36,307 nt of DNA from positions 1 through 36,307 of the forward strand of contig JAKFEY010000016.1 of assembly GCA_036675475.1 (NCBI GenBank), written 5' to 3'. The notes under the pieces are model-generated. The model made no database searches, had not been told where the DNA came from, and saw only the letters and a program-made list of their open reading frames with translations. Positions 10,732-18,330 of this stretch are shown here, one piece after another (position 1 is the stretch's first letter; every line of letters starts with the position of its first letter). The position numbers and the translations under genes were made by a program. Source of the DNA: JALYRV01 sp036675475. Its GTDB lineage: Bacteria; Acidobacteriota; Vicinamibacteria; Vicinamibacterales; SCN-69-37.

Positions 10732-11841
10732 ATGCGCATAGAAACCTTCGCCATGGAACGCATGCAGTCCACCTGGGAGAACCGGGTGGCTGCCAACCTC
10801 TCCGAAAGCGGCGTCCATCCCATGACGACGCGCGAGCTGCTCGAGGCCGACGACCCGTCGGCCCTGCTCGACGAGCCGCTCGCCTACACCCAGTCGAACG
10901 GCACGATCGCGCTGCGCGAGCGCGTCGCGGCACTCTACCCCGGCACCACCGTCGACCAGATCCAGGTCACCAACGGCGGCTCCGAAGCGAACTTCGTGTC
11001 GCTCTGGCAGATGGTTGAGCCGGACGATGAGATCGTCATGATGACGCCGAACTACATGCAGGCCTGGGGCCTGGTGCGCGGGTTCGGCGGACGCGTGCGC
11101 GAGTGGAAGCTGCGGCTCGAAAACGGCAGGTATCACGCCGACCTCGACGCGCTGAACGCGCTGATGACGCCGAAGACCCGGCTGATTCTGATTTGCGCGC
11201 CGAACAACCCGACCGGCGCGCGCTTCGATCGCGACACCCTGACCGGGGTGGCTGCCGCGGCCGATCGCGTGGGCGCCTGGATCCTCTCCGACGAAATCTA
11301 TCGCGGCGCCGAGCGCGACGGCGTCGAAAGCCCCTCCATCTGGGGCCTCAGCGACCGCGCCATCGTCACCAGCGGCCTCTCGAAGGCGTATGGGCTGCCG
11401 GGCCTCCGCATCGGCTGGATCGTGGCGCCGCCGGAGTTCGTGGCGCGCACGTGGTCGTATCACGACTACACGACCATCGCGCCCGGCGCGGCGAGCGACT
11501 TCCTCGCGCGCATGGCGCTCGAGCCGGCGCGGCGCGCGCGCATCATCGAGCGCACGCGGCGCGTGATTCGCGAGAACTATCCGGTACTCGAGTCGTGGCT
11601 CGGCGCGCAGGGCTGCTTCGAGTGGGCGGCGCCAGACGCCGGCGCCATCTGCTACGCCAAGTACGACCTGCCGTTCGGCTCGCTGGAGCTGGCCGAGCGG
11701 CTGCGCGACGAGGAGAGCGTGCTCATCGTGCCGGGCGTGCACTTCGGCATGGAAGGCTACGTGCGCATCGGCTTCGGCAACGATCGGCCGACGCTCGACG
11801 ATGGGCTGGCGCGCATCTCACGGTTCATCGCCCGGCTGTGA
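10732..11841 (+). CDS. Class I/II PLP-dependent aminotransferase
   Basis: A 369-residue fold-type I aminotransferase. Seen are the substrate/cofactor segment YTQSNGTIALRERVAALYPG, VTNGGSEANF, the PNNPTGARF block, ILSDEIYRG and the Schiff-base lysine in SGLSKAYGLPGLRIGW (K218). The substrate cannot be told from sequence. The frame is open back into the divergent gene region, so the ATG at 10732 (MRIETFAMERMQSTWENR) is chosen; M8 at 10753 is an alternative. It is coupled by GTGA to homoserine dehydrogenase, which suggests an amino-acid role, possibly in the aspartate family. Confidence 0.85.
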   Translation: MRIETFAMERMQSTWENRVAANLSESGVHPMTTRELLEADDPSALLDEPLAYTQSNGTIALRERVAALYPGTTVDQIQVTNGGSEANFVSLWQMVEPDDEIVMMTPNYMQAWGLVRGFGGRVREWKLRLENGRYHADLDALNALMTPKTRLILICAPNNPTGARFDRDTLTGVAAAADRVGAWILSDEIYRGAERDGVESPSIWGLSDRAIVTSGLSKAYGLPGLRIGWIVAPPEFVARTWSYHDYTTIAPGAASDFLARMALEPARRARIIERTRRVIRENYPVLESWLGAQGCFEWAAPDAGAICYAKYDLPFGSLELAERLRDEESVLIVPGVHFGMEGYVRIGFGNDRPTLDDGLARISRFIARL

Positions 11842-12884
11842 AAATCAACCTCGCGCTCGCGGGTTTTGGCCACGTGGGGCGCCGGTTCGTGCGCCTGCTG
11901 CGCGAGCGCGAGGCGGAGCTTGCCGCGCTCGGCCTCGAGCCGATGGTCGTGGCCATCGCGACGAAACGGCACGGCGCCCTGTTCTCCTCGCGCGGCATCG
12001 ACGCCGTGGAACAGGCCGAGCGCGTGGAAAAGGGCCTGGCGCTCGAGGATGGCATCGGCGTCGCGCTGAAGGACGCGCGCGCGATGATCGCGAAGACCGC
12101 GGATCTCTGGGAGCCCGCGGTGCTCGTCGAAACCACGGTGCTCGACATCACGGCGGGACAGCCCGCAATCGATCACGTGCGGGCCGCGCTCACGGCCGGC
12201 ATGCACGTGGTGACCGCGAACAAGGGGCCCGCCGCCTTTGCCGCGCGCGAGCTGCAGGCGCTCGCCGAGGATCGCGCGCTGTCGTTCCTCTTCGAGGGGG
12301 CGGTGATGGACGGCGTGCCGGTGTTCAACCTGGTGCGCGAGACGCTGCCGGCCGCGCGCGTCACCGGCTTCGAAGGCGTGCTCAATACGACGACGAATCA
12401 GATGCTGGTGGCGATTGAGCGGGGGGAAGCGGCGGCGGCCGCGCTCGCGCGGATGCAGGCCGAAGGCATCGCGGAAGCGGACCCGTCACTCGACCTCGAG
12501 GGATGGGACGCGGCGGCCAAGACGGCGGCGCTGGCCAACGTGCTGCTCGACGCGCGCATCACGCCGCAGGCGGTGGAGCGCGAGGGACTCGGCAGCGACA
12601 TCGAGGCGCGCGTGCGGCAGGCGGCGGCGCACGGCAAGCGGTTGAAGCTGATGGCGCGCGCGCGACGCGAGGCGGGCGGCGTGCGCGCCGAGGTGAACCT
12701 GCGCGAGGTCGATCCGGCGAGCCCGTTCGGCGCGCTCGACGGCCCCGCCAACGCGCTGCGGCTCGACACGGATCTCGTGGGACCGATCCTGATTACGCAG
12801 CTCGAAGGCAGCCTGACGGCCACGGCCTACGCGCTTGTCAGCGATCTGGTGCGGGTGGCGCGACGGCTTCGAGCGCACGCCTGA
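11838..12884 (+). CDS. Homoserine dehydrogenase family protein
   Basis: A 348-residue oxidoreductase that would reduce aspartate semialdehyde to homoserine. VKINLALAGFGHVGRRFVRL is the Rossmann loop; VVTANKGP and EGAVMDGVPVFNL are the substrate-side motifs; ADPSLDLEGWDAAAKTAAL carries the conserved catalytic lysine. There is no C-terminal ACT domain and no fused aspartokinase, so no feedback site is seen. The start is GTG, overlapping the aminotransferase stop as GTGA. The last 47 bp overlap the convergent glutaredoxin gene. Some related proteins of this fold act on other semialdehydes, so the exact substrate is a family inference. Confidence 0.83.
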   Translation: MKINLALAGFGHVGRRFVRLLREREAELAALGLEPMVVAIATKRHGALFSSRGIDAVEQAERVEKGLALEDGIGVALKDARAMIAKTADLWEPAVLVETTVLDITAGQPAIDHVRAALTAGMHVVTANKGPAAFAARELQALAEDRALSFLFEGAVMDGVPVFNLVRETLPAARVTGFEGVLNTTTNQMLVAIERGEAAAAALARMQAEGIAEADPSLDLEGWDAAAKTAALANVLLDARITPQAVEREGLGSDIEARVRQAAAHGKRLKLMARARREAGGVRAEVNLREVDPASPFGALDGPANALRLDTDLVGPILITQLEGSLTATAYALVSDLVRVARRLRAHA

Positions 12885-13098
12885 GCGCCTCCTCGTCGAA
12901 GCCCTTGATGGCGATGTCGCCGATGAACGTCACGGGCACGGCGCGGAAGCTGCGCGCGATGAGGTCCTGATAGGCGGACAGATCCTCGTCGACATTCCGT
13001 ACGGTGAACGGCCGGCCTGCGCGTGAAAGAAACTCCTTCACCTTTTCGCAGGGCCGTCACCCGGCGCCGGCGTACACGACAATAGCTGTCTCGGTCAC
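12838..13098 (-). CDS. Glutaredoxin-like protein with in-frame UGA at the active site (candidate selenoprotein, UxxC)
   Basis: Read through one UGA, the frame gives 86 residues: VTETAIVVYAGAG-U-RPCEKVKEFLSRAG, followed by FTVRNVDEDLSAY, AVPVTFIGDIAIKGFDEEAL. This is a complete thioredoxin-fold glutaredoxin with beta-1, cis-Pro (VPVT) and GFD motifs. The UGA (13059-13057) falls exactly at the first Cys of CxxC, giving UxxC with C17. Homology continues on both sides in the same frame, so there is no frameshift. Without readthrough only a headless 67-residue fragment starting at GTG 13041 could be made. The start GTG 13098 has no Shine-Dalgarno but a CATAAT box 7 nt upstream. Alternatives are a nonsense mutation or a sequencing error. 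TGA is an ordinary stop elsewhere in the window (for example sufC and nagA), so general codon reassignment is unlikely. Confidence 0.7.
13023..13041 (-). promoter_or_regulatory. Candidate bacterial SECIS hairpin
   Basis: Starting 16 nt after the UGA, GUGAAGGA pairs with UCUUUCAC around a GUU loop (8 bp, one G-U). The loop begins 24 nt after the UGA and its first base is G; both fit the known bSECIS rules (apical loop about 16-37 nt downstream, a G in its first two positions). Short hairpins are common, so this alone is weak. Confidence 0.45.
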
Positions 13099-13105
13099 TG
13101 ATCTG

Positions 13106-13111
13106 ATTATG
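13106..13111 (-). promoter_or_regulatory. -10-like box before the glutaredoxin GTG
   Basis: CATAAT on the minus strand, five of six bases as TATAAT, lies 7 nt before GTG 13098 and overlaps the start codon of the divergent CoA-transferase. It supports the upstream start of the glutaredoxin and a leaderless transcript. No clear -35 element is seen. Confidence 0.45.
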
Positions 13112-14263
13112 AACGAAACCGCGCCGCTCGACGGCATCACCGTTCTCGACTTCTCCCGCGTGCTGTCGGGCCCGTTCTGCACGATGCTGCTGGCCGACAT
13201 GGGCGCGCGCGTGATCAAGATCGAGCACCCCGAGCGCGGCGACGACACGCGCCACTGGGGGCCGCCGTTCGTCGGGCGCGAAAGCGCGTACTTCCTCAGC
13301 GTCAATCGCAACAAGGAAAGTCTCGCGCTCGACTTCAAGCAGCCCGGCGCCCGCCCCATCGTCGATGCGCTGCTCGCGCGCGCCGACGTGCTCGTCGAGA
13401 ATTTTCGCGTGGGCGCGATGGATCGCGCGGGATTCGGCTATGACGCGTTGCGCGAGCGCCATCCGCGCCTGATCTACTGCGCCATCAGCGGCTACGGCCG
13501 TACCGGCCCGCGCGCGCGCGAAGGCGGATACGACGCGGTCACGCAGGCCGAGAGCGGCCTGATGAGCATCACCGGTCCCGAAGGCGGCGATCCGTTCCGC
13601 CTCGGCGTGGCCGTGGCCGACATCGTGGCCGGCATGTACGCCGCGCAAGGCGTGCTGCTGGCGCTGCTCGTGCGGCACAGGACCGGACGCGGACAACTGG
13701 TCGACATCAGCATGCTCGACAGCGCCGCCTCGGTGCTCACCTACCAGGCGTCCGCCTGGTTCGCCACCGGCGTGGCGAACACGCGCCTCGGCAATCGCCA
13801 TCCGAGCATCGCGCCGTACGACACGTTCGCCACATCGGACGGCGTGCTGGTGCTCGCCGTCGGCAACGACGATCAGTGGCAGCGCTTCTGCCGCGCCGCC
13901 AACCTGCCGGAGGCCGCCGCGGACGAGCGCTTCCGCACCAACGCCGGCCGCGTGCGCGAGTACGCCGGGCTTCAGCCGATTGTGGCCGCCGCCATCGCGG
14001 GGAAAACCACGGAGACGTGGATGCGCGATCTGCGCGACGCCGGCGTGCCGGCCGGGGCCGTGCGCGACATCGCCGCGGCGCTCGCGGATCCGCAGCTCGA
14101 GGCGCGCGACATGATTGCGCGCATCGATCACGAGGCCGCGCGCGCGCTGCGCGTGCTCGGCATCCCCGTGAAGCTGTCGGAGACGCCGGGCGCCATCCGC
14201 ACGCCGCCCCCGACACTCGGGCAGCACACGGACGCGATCCTGAAAGAGCTGGGACTGAATTAA
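13109..14263 (+). CDS. CaiB/BaiF family (type III) CoA-transferase
   Basis: A 384-residue CoA-transferase. Family motifs are LDFSRVLSGPFCTMLLADMG at the N-terminus, GARVIKIEHPERGDDTRHWG, SVNRNKESLALDFK, the catalytic aspartate in VAVADIVAGMYAAQG (D171), and GQLVDISMLDSAASVLTYQ. The enzyme moves CoA between carboxylic acids; donor and acceptor are unknown. The frame extends upstream to 13004 but MNETAPLDGITVLDF is the natural start. Start codons of this gene and of the divergent glutaredoxin are only 10 bp apart. Its TAA is shared, in antiparallel, with the TAA of the next gene (TTAA at 14260-14263). Confidence 0.93.
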   Translation: MNETAPLDGITVLDFSRVLSGPFCTMLLADMGARVIKIEHPERGDDTRHWGPPFVGRESAYFLSVNRNKESLALDFKQPGARPIVDALLARADVLVENFRVGAMDRAGFGYDALRERHPRLIYCAISGYGRTGPRAREGGYDAVTQAESGLMSITGPEGGDPFRLGVAVADIVAGMYAAQGVLLALLVRHRTGRGQLVDISMLDSAASVLTYQASAWFATGVANTRLGNRHPSIAPYDTFATSDGVLVLAVGNDDQWQRFCRAANLPEAAADERFRTNAGRVREYAGLQPIVAAAIAGKTTETWMRDLRDAGVPAGAVRDIAAALADPQLEARDMIARIDHEAARALRVLGIPVKLSETPGAIRTPPPTLGQHTDAILKELGLN

Positions 14264-14697
14264 ACGAACGGCGCGATCGCGCGCATGAGAAACGCGATCA
14301 GGCGATCGGCCGTGAGCTCGGACGGCCGGCCGAGCGGCTCCTCGAGCACGATCACGCTCTGGCGCCCGCGCGCGCGTACGGTGCGCCCGACAACCTCGGG
14401 CGCATCTGACTCGTCGGCCGCGTCGAGCCGCAGCTCGATGTAGTCGTCCGGGCTGCGGTCGGCCACCATCCGCGCGACACCCGCGGGCGTGTCGAGCCGG
14501 AATGCGAGCCCTTCGCCCGTCAGCGCGGCGGCAACATCACGCAGCGTGGGCGTGACGACCTGCTCGAGCGCGACATCCCACGCCTTGCCGGCCTCATCAC
14601 GCGCCGCGCGCCGCGCCGCGGTCTTCTGCTTCGCATCCTGAAGGGCCTGCCGCACGCGGCGGCGCAGATCGCTGAGGTCGGACATGGTGTCGATCAT
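14260..14697 (-). CDS. Conserved-looking protein of unknown function
   Basis: A 145-residue soluble protein I do not recognise. Residues 5-35 are a charged helix (LSDLRRRVRQALQDAKQKTA) that may form a coiled coil; the rest is mixed alpha/beta, with DDYIELRLDAADES in the middle and a C-terminal helix. No signal peptide, membrane segment or cysteine is present. The start may be ATG 14697 (MIDTMSDLS) or 14685 (MSDLSDLR). It lies 52 bp downstream of ubiE on the same strand, with a palindromic repeat between, and ends convergently with the CoA-transferase through a shared TTAA. Confidence 0.65.
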   Translation of the reverse strand: MIDTMSDLSDLRRRVRQALQDAKQKTAARRAARDEAGKAWDVALEQVVTPTLRDVAAALTGEGLAFRLDTPAGVARMVADRSPDDYIELRLDAADESDAPEVVGRTVRARGRQSVIVLEEPLGRPSELTADRLIAFLMRAIAPFV

Positions 14698-14706
14698 ATC
14701 CCTGAA

Positions 14707-14760
14707 GCCGGGAAGTCCCGGCCTACGGCGCGGGTTGGAGGCCGGGACTTCAGTCCCGGC
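14707..14760. repeat. Palindromic repeat pair, family B (GCCGGGACT-type)
   Basis: Two related palindromes about 18 bp apart: 14707-14722 (GCCGGGA/TCCCGGC) and 14741-14760 (GCCGGGACT/AGTCCCGGC with a TC centre). The second carries the ubiE stop codon. An identical 20-mer, in the other orientation, lies inside the S41 peptidase gene at 27357-27376. Confidence 0.88.
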
Positions 14761-15475
14761 GACGCGCCACGTGAATCGTCATCAACCCGCCCAGCTTCGG
14801 CTCAATCCGCACGTCGGTGAAGCCAGCGCGCGCGAGCGCGTCCGCCACGCCCTGCGCGCCGGGATAGCGCCGGATGGAGTGCGGAATATACCGGTAGGTC
14901 TCGGAGTCGCCATGGAGCGCCCATCCAAGCGCGCCGCCAACCGCCGTCAGATAACCGAGATACACCGCGCGCATGAGACGCGACGCGGGCCTGTTGAAGT
15001 CGAGTGACACCAGCAGACCGCCCGGACGCAGCACGCGCGCGATTTCGCCAATCGCATCGTCGAGCACCGGCACGTTGCGCAGCCCGTAGCTGGTCGTCAC
15101 CACATCGCACGACGCGGCCGCCACCGGCAGCTGCATCATGTCGCCGGCAATCCAGCGCACCGCATCCGCGCCGTCACGCCGCCGCGCCAGCTGCAGCATC
15201 GCGATGGTGAGATCGAGCCCGACAGCCTGATGCGACGCCGCAAGCGACAGCGCCACGTCGCCGGTGCCGCACGCCAGATCCAGCAGCCGTCCGCGCGGCG
15301 CCCGCTCGCGCACGATGGCCGCGACGCGGCGCTTCCACCGCGCGTCCTGGCCGTACGACAGCAGCCGGGTGATCACGTCATAGCGCGGCGCAATCGTCGC
15401 GAACAGCCGCTTGTTGTACGCGCGCTTCGCCTCAGGCGAATCGAAGGCGCGCTCCAGCCCGCTCTTCTCCCCCAT
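14750..15475 (-). CDS. ubiE: Demethylmenaquinone/ubiquinone methyltransferase (UbiE/MenG)
   Basis: A 241-residue class I SAM methyltransferase for the last step of menaquinone (or a late step of ubiquinone) synthesis. It shows the UbiE N-terminal motif FATIAPRYDVITRLLSYGQD, the SAM loop LLDLACGTGDVAL, GLDLTIAMLQLARRR, TTSYGLRNVPVLDDAIGEIARVLRPGG and the terminal GGLMTIHVARR. The start MGEKSGLERAF at 15475 leaves 27 bp to the divergent metalloregulator. The stop TGA lies in a palindromic repeat, so the extreme C-terminus (RRRD) may have been set by the repeat. Menaquinone use is more likely in this type of organism but is not shown here. Confidence 0.93.
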   Translation of the reverse strand: MGEKSGLERAFDSPEAKRAYNKRLFATIAPRYDVITRLLSYGQDARWKRRVAAIVRERAPRGRLLDLACGTGDVALSLAASHQAVGLDLTIAMLQLARRRDGADAVRWIAGDMMQLPVAAASCDVVTTSYGLRNVPVLDDAIGEIARVLRPGGLLVSLDFNRPASRLMRAVYLGYLTAVGGALGWALHGDSETYRYIPHSIRRYPGAQGVADALARAGFTDVRIEPKLGGLMTIHVARRRD

Positions 15476-15502
15476 CGTCTCGGGTTATCGTAGAGCACCC
15501 GG

Positions 15503-16174
15503 ATGCTGGCATCGCAGACCGTCGAGAACTACCTGAAGTCGATTTACCTCGCCGAAGCGGCGCTGACGGCCGATCGCGCCCTCGTGCCGATGGGCCAGCT
15601 CGCGTCGGCCCTCGGCGTCACGCCCGGCACGGCCACGACGATGGTGAAGGCGCTCGCCGATTCCGGCCTCGCCCACTACGAGCCGTACGCGGGCGTGCGG
15701 CTGACGCCGGCCGGCCAGAAGCTCGCCAGCATGGTGCTGCGGCGCCACCGCCTGATTGAACTGTTCCTGGTCAAGGTGCTCGGCATGAGCTGGGCCGAAG
15801 TGCACGACGAGGCCGAACATCTGGAACACGCGGTGTCCGAGCGACTCATCGATCGCATCGACGAAATGCTCGGGCGGCCCACCGCCGATCCCCACGGCGA
15901 CCCCATCCCCACCGCCGAGGGGCATGTTGAAGAAACTGACGCCCTCGACCTGCTGTCCTGTCCGACCGGCATCCCCATGCGCGTCACCCGGGTCATCGAC
16001 CAGGATCCGCAGTTTCTGCACTTTGTCGAAGCCAGTGCCCTCAAACCCGGGGCCCACGTCATCGTAGATGCGCGCGACGATGTGGCGGATCGGGTGAGTT
16101 TGCGCTACATCGACGGGCGGGTGACGACGGTGGGGACGAGGGCGGCGGCAAAAATTTTAGTGTTGCCGGCCTGA
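15503..16174 (+). CDS. DtxR/MntR-family metal-dependent repressor
   Basis: A 223-residue regulator with N-terminal winged helix (TVENYLKSIYLAEAAL; recognition helix GVTPGTATTMVKALADSGLA), a dimer/metal domain (HRLIELFLVKVLGMSW, then HDEAEHLEHAVSERLIDRID and PHGDPIP) and a C-terminal SH3-like/FeoA domain from about 150. Potential ligands are H82, E86, H101, E105, E108 and H109. The position held by Cys102 in DtxR is glutamate (E105), as in MntR, so manganese sensing is more likely than iron. Promoter space shared with ubiE is 27 bp. No metal transporter gene lies next to it, so its targets are elsewhere. Confidence 0.88.
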   Translation: MLASQTVENYLKSIYLAEAALTADRALVPMGQLASALGVTPGTATTMVKALADSGLAHYEPYAGVRLTPAGQKLASMVLRRHRLIELFLVKVLGMSWAEVHDEAEHLEHAVSERLIDRIDEMLGRPTADPHGDPIPTAEGHVEETDALDLLSCPTGIPMRVTRVIDQDPQFLHFVEASALKPGAHVIVDARDDVADRVSLRYIDGRVTTVGTRAAAKILVLPA

Positions 16175-16186
16175 TTGCAGTTTTTG

Positions 16187-16591
16187 CTACGCGCCCCGAT
16201 ATTCCGCGATTGAGGTGGGCGTTTCCCACACACGGACGGCAACCACGGGGATGCCGTTCTCGGCGGCCTTGTCGAAAATGAGGCGCGCGATGCGTTCGAC
16301 CGTGGGATTGCTTTCGAGCACGTACACGGGCTCGCCGAGCGCCTGCAGCGGTTTCACCAGGGGGTCGTCGTGGCGCAAAATCATCTTGTGATCGAGCTCG
16401 CGATCGATCCACCCTTTGACGATCCGCTTGATGTCGCTGAAGTCGACGACCATGTTGCGCCCGTCGAGGCTGTCGGTGCGCACGTCGACTTCGACGAGAG
16501 CGTTGTGGCCATGGGGGTGCTTGCACACGCCGTCATAGTCGAGCAGGCGGTGGCCGTAGCAGAAGTCGATGCGTTTGGTAACCAGATACAT
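16187..16591 (-). CDS. queD: 6-carboxytetrahydropterin synthase (QueD/PTPS family)
   Basis: A 134-residue T-fold enzyme that makes 6-carboxy-tetrahydropterin in the preQ0/queuosine route. The zinc histidines are H14 (CYGHRL) and H27/H29 (HPHGHN); the catalytic cysteine is C23 (DGVCKHPHGHN); the acid/base pair sits in ELDHKMILRHDD and the substrate glutamate in WETPTSIAEYRG. ATG 16591 is preferred over a GTG one codon upstream. A TAAGAT box lies 6 nt before it. It diverges from queC, which supports the pathway call. queE and queF are not in the window. Confidence 0.92.
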   Translation of the reverse strand: MYLVTKRIDFCYGHRLLDYDGVCKHPHGHNALVEVDVRTDSLDGRNMVVDFSDIKRIVKGWIDRELDHKMILRHDDPLVKPLQALGEPVYVLESNPTVERIARLIFDKAAENGIPVVAVRVWETPTSIAEYRGA

Positions 16592-16597
16592 CACTCA

Positions 16598-16603
16598 ATC
16601 TTA
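16598..16603 (-). promoter_or_regulatory. -10-like box before queD
   Basis: TAAGAT on the minus strand, 6 nt before the queD ATG, with no Shine-Dalgarno between. It fits a leaderless transcript. Only 17 bp separate the queD and queC start codons. Confidence 0.35.
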
Positions 16604-16608
16604 ATCGA

Positions 16609-17307
16609 ATGACTCTCGTTCTTCTTTCCGGCGGTCTCGACAGCGCGGTGCTGCTGTCCTACATCGGCAACCAGGGCGGCGGCGTGCAGCCGGTGCACAT
16701 CCGGTGCGGCTATGCGTGGGAGCTGGCCGAGGCGCACTGCATCCAGCGGCTCATGAAGTCGGCGCTTGCGCCGAAGATGAAGCCGCTGCGCACCATTCAT
16801 TTCGACATGCGCGACGTGCTGCCCGAAGGGCACTGGGCGCTCACGGGCCTCGCGCCGCAGTACAACACCGACGATGAAGAGGTGTATCTGATCGGGCGCA
16901 ACATCACGCTGCTGTCGAAGGCGGCGGTGCTGGCGGCGCAGCTGAAGATCAAGAAGATTGCGATCGGGCTGCTCAAGGGCAATCCGTTTCCGGATGCGAC
17001 GCCGGCGTACCTGCAGGCCATGGGGCGCGCGCTCACGCTGGGCCTGGCGCACGACATTCAGATCCAGACGCCGTTTGCGACGTGGACGAAAGCGGATGTC
17101 GTGAAGGAGGCGCGGCGCGTGGGCATGCCGCTGGACCTGACGATTTCGTGCATCATGCCGATCGGCGGGCGGCATTGCGGACGGTGCAGCAAGTGCCGCG
17201 AGCGGCACGATGGCTTCGTGAAGGCCAACCTGCCCGATCCCACCGACTACTCGACGCGCGCGTTCGTCGACCTGGGCAAGCTGAATCCCGGGCGCGGCGC
17301 GCGGTAA
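16609..17307 (+). CDS. queC: 7-cyano-7-deazaguanine synthase (QueC family)
   Basis: A 232-residue ATP-dependent enzyme converting 7-carboxy-7-deazaguanine to preQ0. The PP-loop is SGGLDS (7-12), GRNITLLSKAAVLAA follows the nucleotide site, and four cysteines C181, C190, C193 and C196 (SCIMPIGGRHCGRCSKCRERHDGF region) form the family zinc site. Several linker regions are unlike the best-known QueC proteins, so this is a divergent member; some QueC-like proteins act in other deazaguanine or amide/nitrile reactions. Divergent from queD by 17 bp, which supports preQ0 synthesis. No Shine-Dalgarno is visible before the ATG. Confidence 0.85.
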   Translation: MTLVLLSGGLDSAVLLSYIGNQGGGVQPVHIRCGYAWELAEAHCIQRLMKSALAPKMKPLRTIHFDMRDVLPEGHWALTGLAPQYNTDDEEVYLIGRNITLLSKAAVLAAQLKIKKIAIGLLKGNPFPDATPAYLQAMGRALTLGLAHDIQIQTPFATWTKADVVKEARRVGMPLDLTISCIMPIGGRHCGRCSKCRERHDGFVKANLPDPTDYSTRAFVDLGKLNPGRGAR

Positions 17308-17361
17308 GCGCAGCGGAACGGAGCGACGCCTGAGGGCGGAGCGAGTGAAGCGAGCCGGGGT

Positions 17362-17378
17362 CCGGGGCAGAGCCCCGG
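17362..17378. terminator. GC hairpin between convergent queC and DUF4097 genes
   Basis: CCGGGGC/GCCCCGG with an AGA loop, in a 75-bp space between two gene ends. There is no T-run on either side, so it may be a factor-dependent or bidirectional stop, or simply a repeat. Confidence 0.4.
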
Positions 17379-17382
17379 TTAA

Positions 17383-18330
17383 TCAAGAAGTTCGCAAACG
17401 GATCGTCCCGTCGCCGGTTCTGAGCTTCAGCACCTTGCCGCCGGCGCCGAGCCGGCCGCGCAGGCTGCGCCGGGATTCGCGGCGCTCGTCGCCCGACGGG
17501 GCGCCCGCCACCGGCAGATCGCTCCGCACCGATCCGTCCTGCGTCTCCGCGTCGATTTCGGCCGCGAAGCCTTCGGGCAGCTCCACCACCACCGAGCCGT
17601 CGCCGGTGCGCACCGACCAGTTGTCCTGCATCACCGTGTCCTGCTCGGCGCGCACGACGACGGCGCCGTCGCGGGTTTCGAGGACGAGGCTGGCCGGCGC
17701 GCCGGTCAGGCGGATGCCGCCGTCCCCGGTGCGCGCATCGACGCGGCCGGCCACGCGGTCGAGCGTGATCGATCCATCCCGCGTCACCACCGTCAAATCA
17801 CCTGACGCCTCCGCCACCCTCACACTCCCATCGTCAGTCCGCAGCTCGAGGCGGCCGTCGATGCGTTCGACGGTGATGGAGCCGTCGCGCGTGGTGACCG
17901 TGAGGGTCGAGCCGCGCGGAACGGATGCAACCAGGCGCGCGCTGGTGGAGTGATGGATGCCGATGCCAATGAACTCTTTTTCCGAGGCGGGCTTCCTGAC
18001 GTCGACGCTGATGCGATTGCCCCTGGCCTCGGCGGCGATCTGGACGGCGTCGACGGCGGCCTTGTCGGAGCCGCGCTTCTCGATCTCGACGAGCACTTCG
18101 GGCCGGTCCCACGGCCGCACCTGAATGGAGCCGTCGAAGGTGGCGAGTGAAATTTCGGGAGCGGTGCCCGCCGGGAAGCGCTTCTCGACACGCTCGATGA
18201 AGGCGTGGCCGTCGAGCTGTACCGTGCAGCCGCCTGCTGAAACGAGCAGGGCGGCGAGGCCGACTGCCCGGGCTCCTCGTGCCATCGCCGTTCTGGACAT
18301 GTCCCAGTAGACGTGTACGGCGGGCGTCAT
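17383..18330 (-). CDS. DUF4097-type beta-repeat lipoprotein
   Basis: A 315-residue predicted lipoprotein with lipobox VSAGGC (Cys35), so it should be anchored at the membrane surface. The body is a run of about 20-residue beta repeats of the form LTVTTRDGSITVERIDG, LELRTDDGSVRV, LTVVTRDGSITLDRV, typical of DUF4097 (putative adhesin) proteins that form a right-handed beta helix. The ATG at 18330 overlaps the nagA stop as ATGA and has GGAA 5 nt upstream; ATG 18300 would give a shorter, more typical signal peptide. It is the last gene of a three-gene unit with DUF5615 and nagA. The function is unknown. Confidence 0.85.
   Translation of the reverse strand: MTPAVHVYWDMSRTAMARGARAVGLAALLVSAGGCTVQLDGHAFIERVEKRFPAGTAPEISLATFDGSIQVRPWDRPEVLVEIEKRGSDKAAVDAVQIAAEARGNRISVDVRKPASEKEFIGIGIHHSTSARLVASVPRGSTLTVTTRDGSITVERIDGRLELRTDDGSVRVAEASGDLTVVTRDGSITLDRVAGRVDARTGDGGIRLTGAPASLVLETRDGAVVVRAEQDTVMQDNWSVRTGDGSVVVELPEGFAAEIDAETQDGSVRSDLPVAGAPSGDERRESRRSLRGRLGAGGKVLKLRTGDGTIRLRTS

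Noticed and set aside
13057..13059. UGA in the glutaredoxin as general UGA reassignment (for example to Trp)
   Set aside because: TGA ends many genes here at family-typical lengths (sufC, sufS, nagA, pxpA upstream gene), so it is a normal stop in this genome.
16187..17307. queC and queD together with the DGQHR protein as a Dpd (7-deazaguanine DNA modification) island
   Set aside because: The DGQHR gene is about 17 kb away, no dpdA (TGT-like) or other dpd gene is present, and queC/queD sit among housekeeping genes. Simple preQ0/queuosine synthesis explains them.
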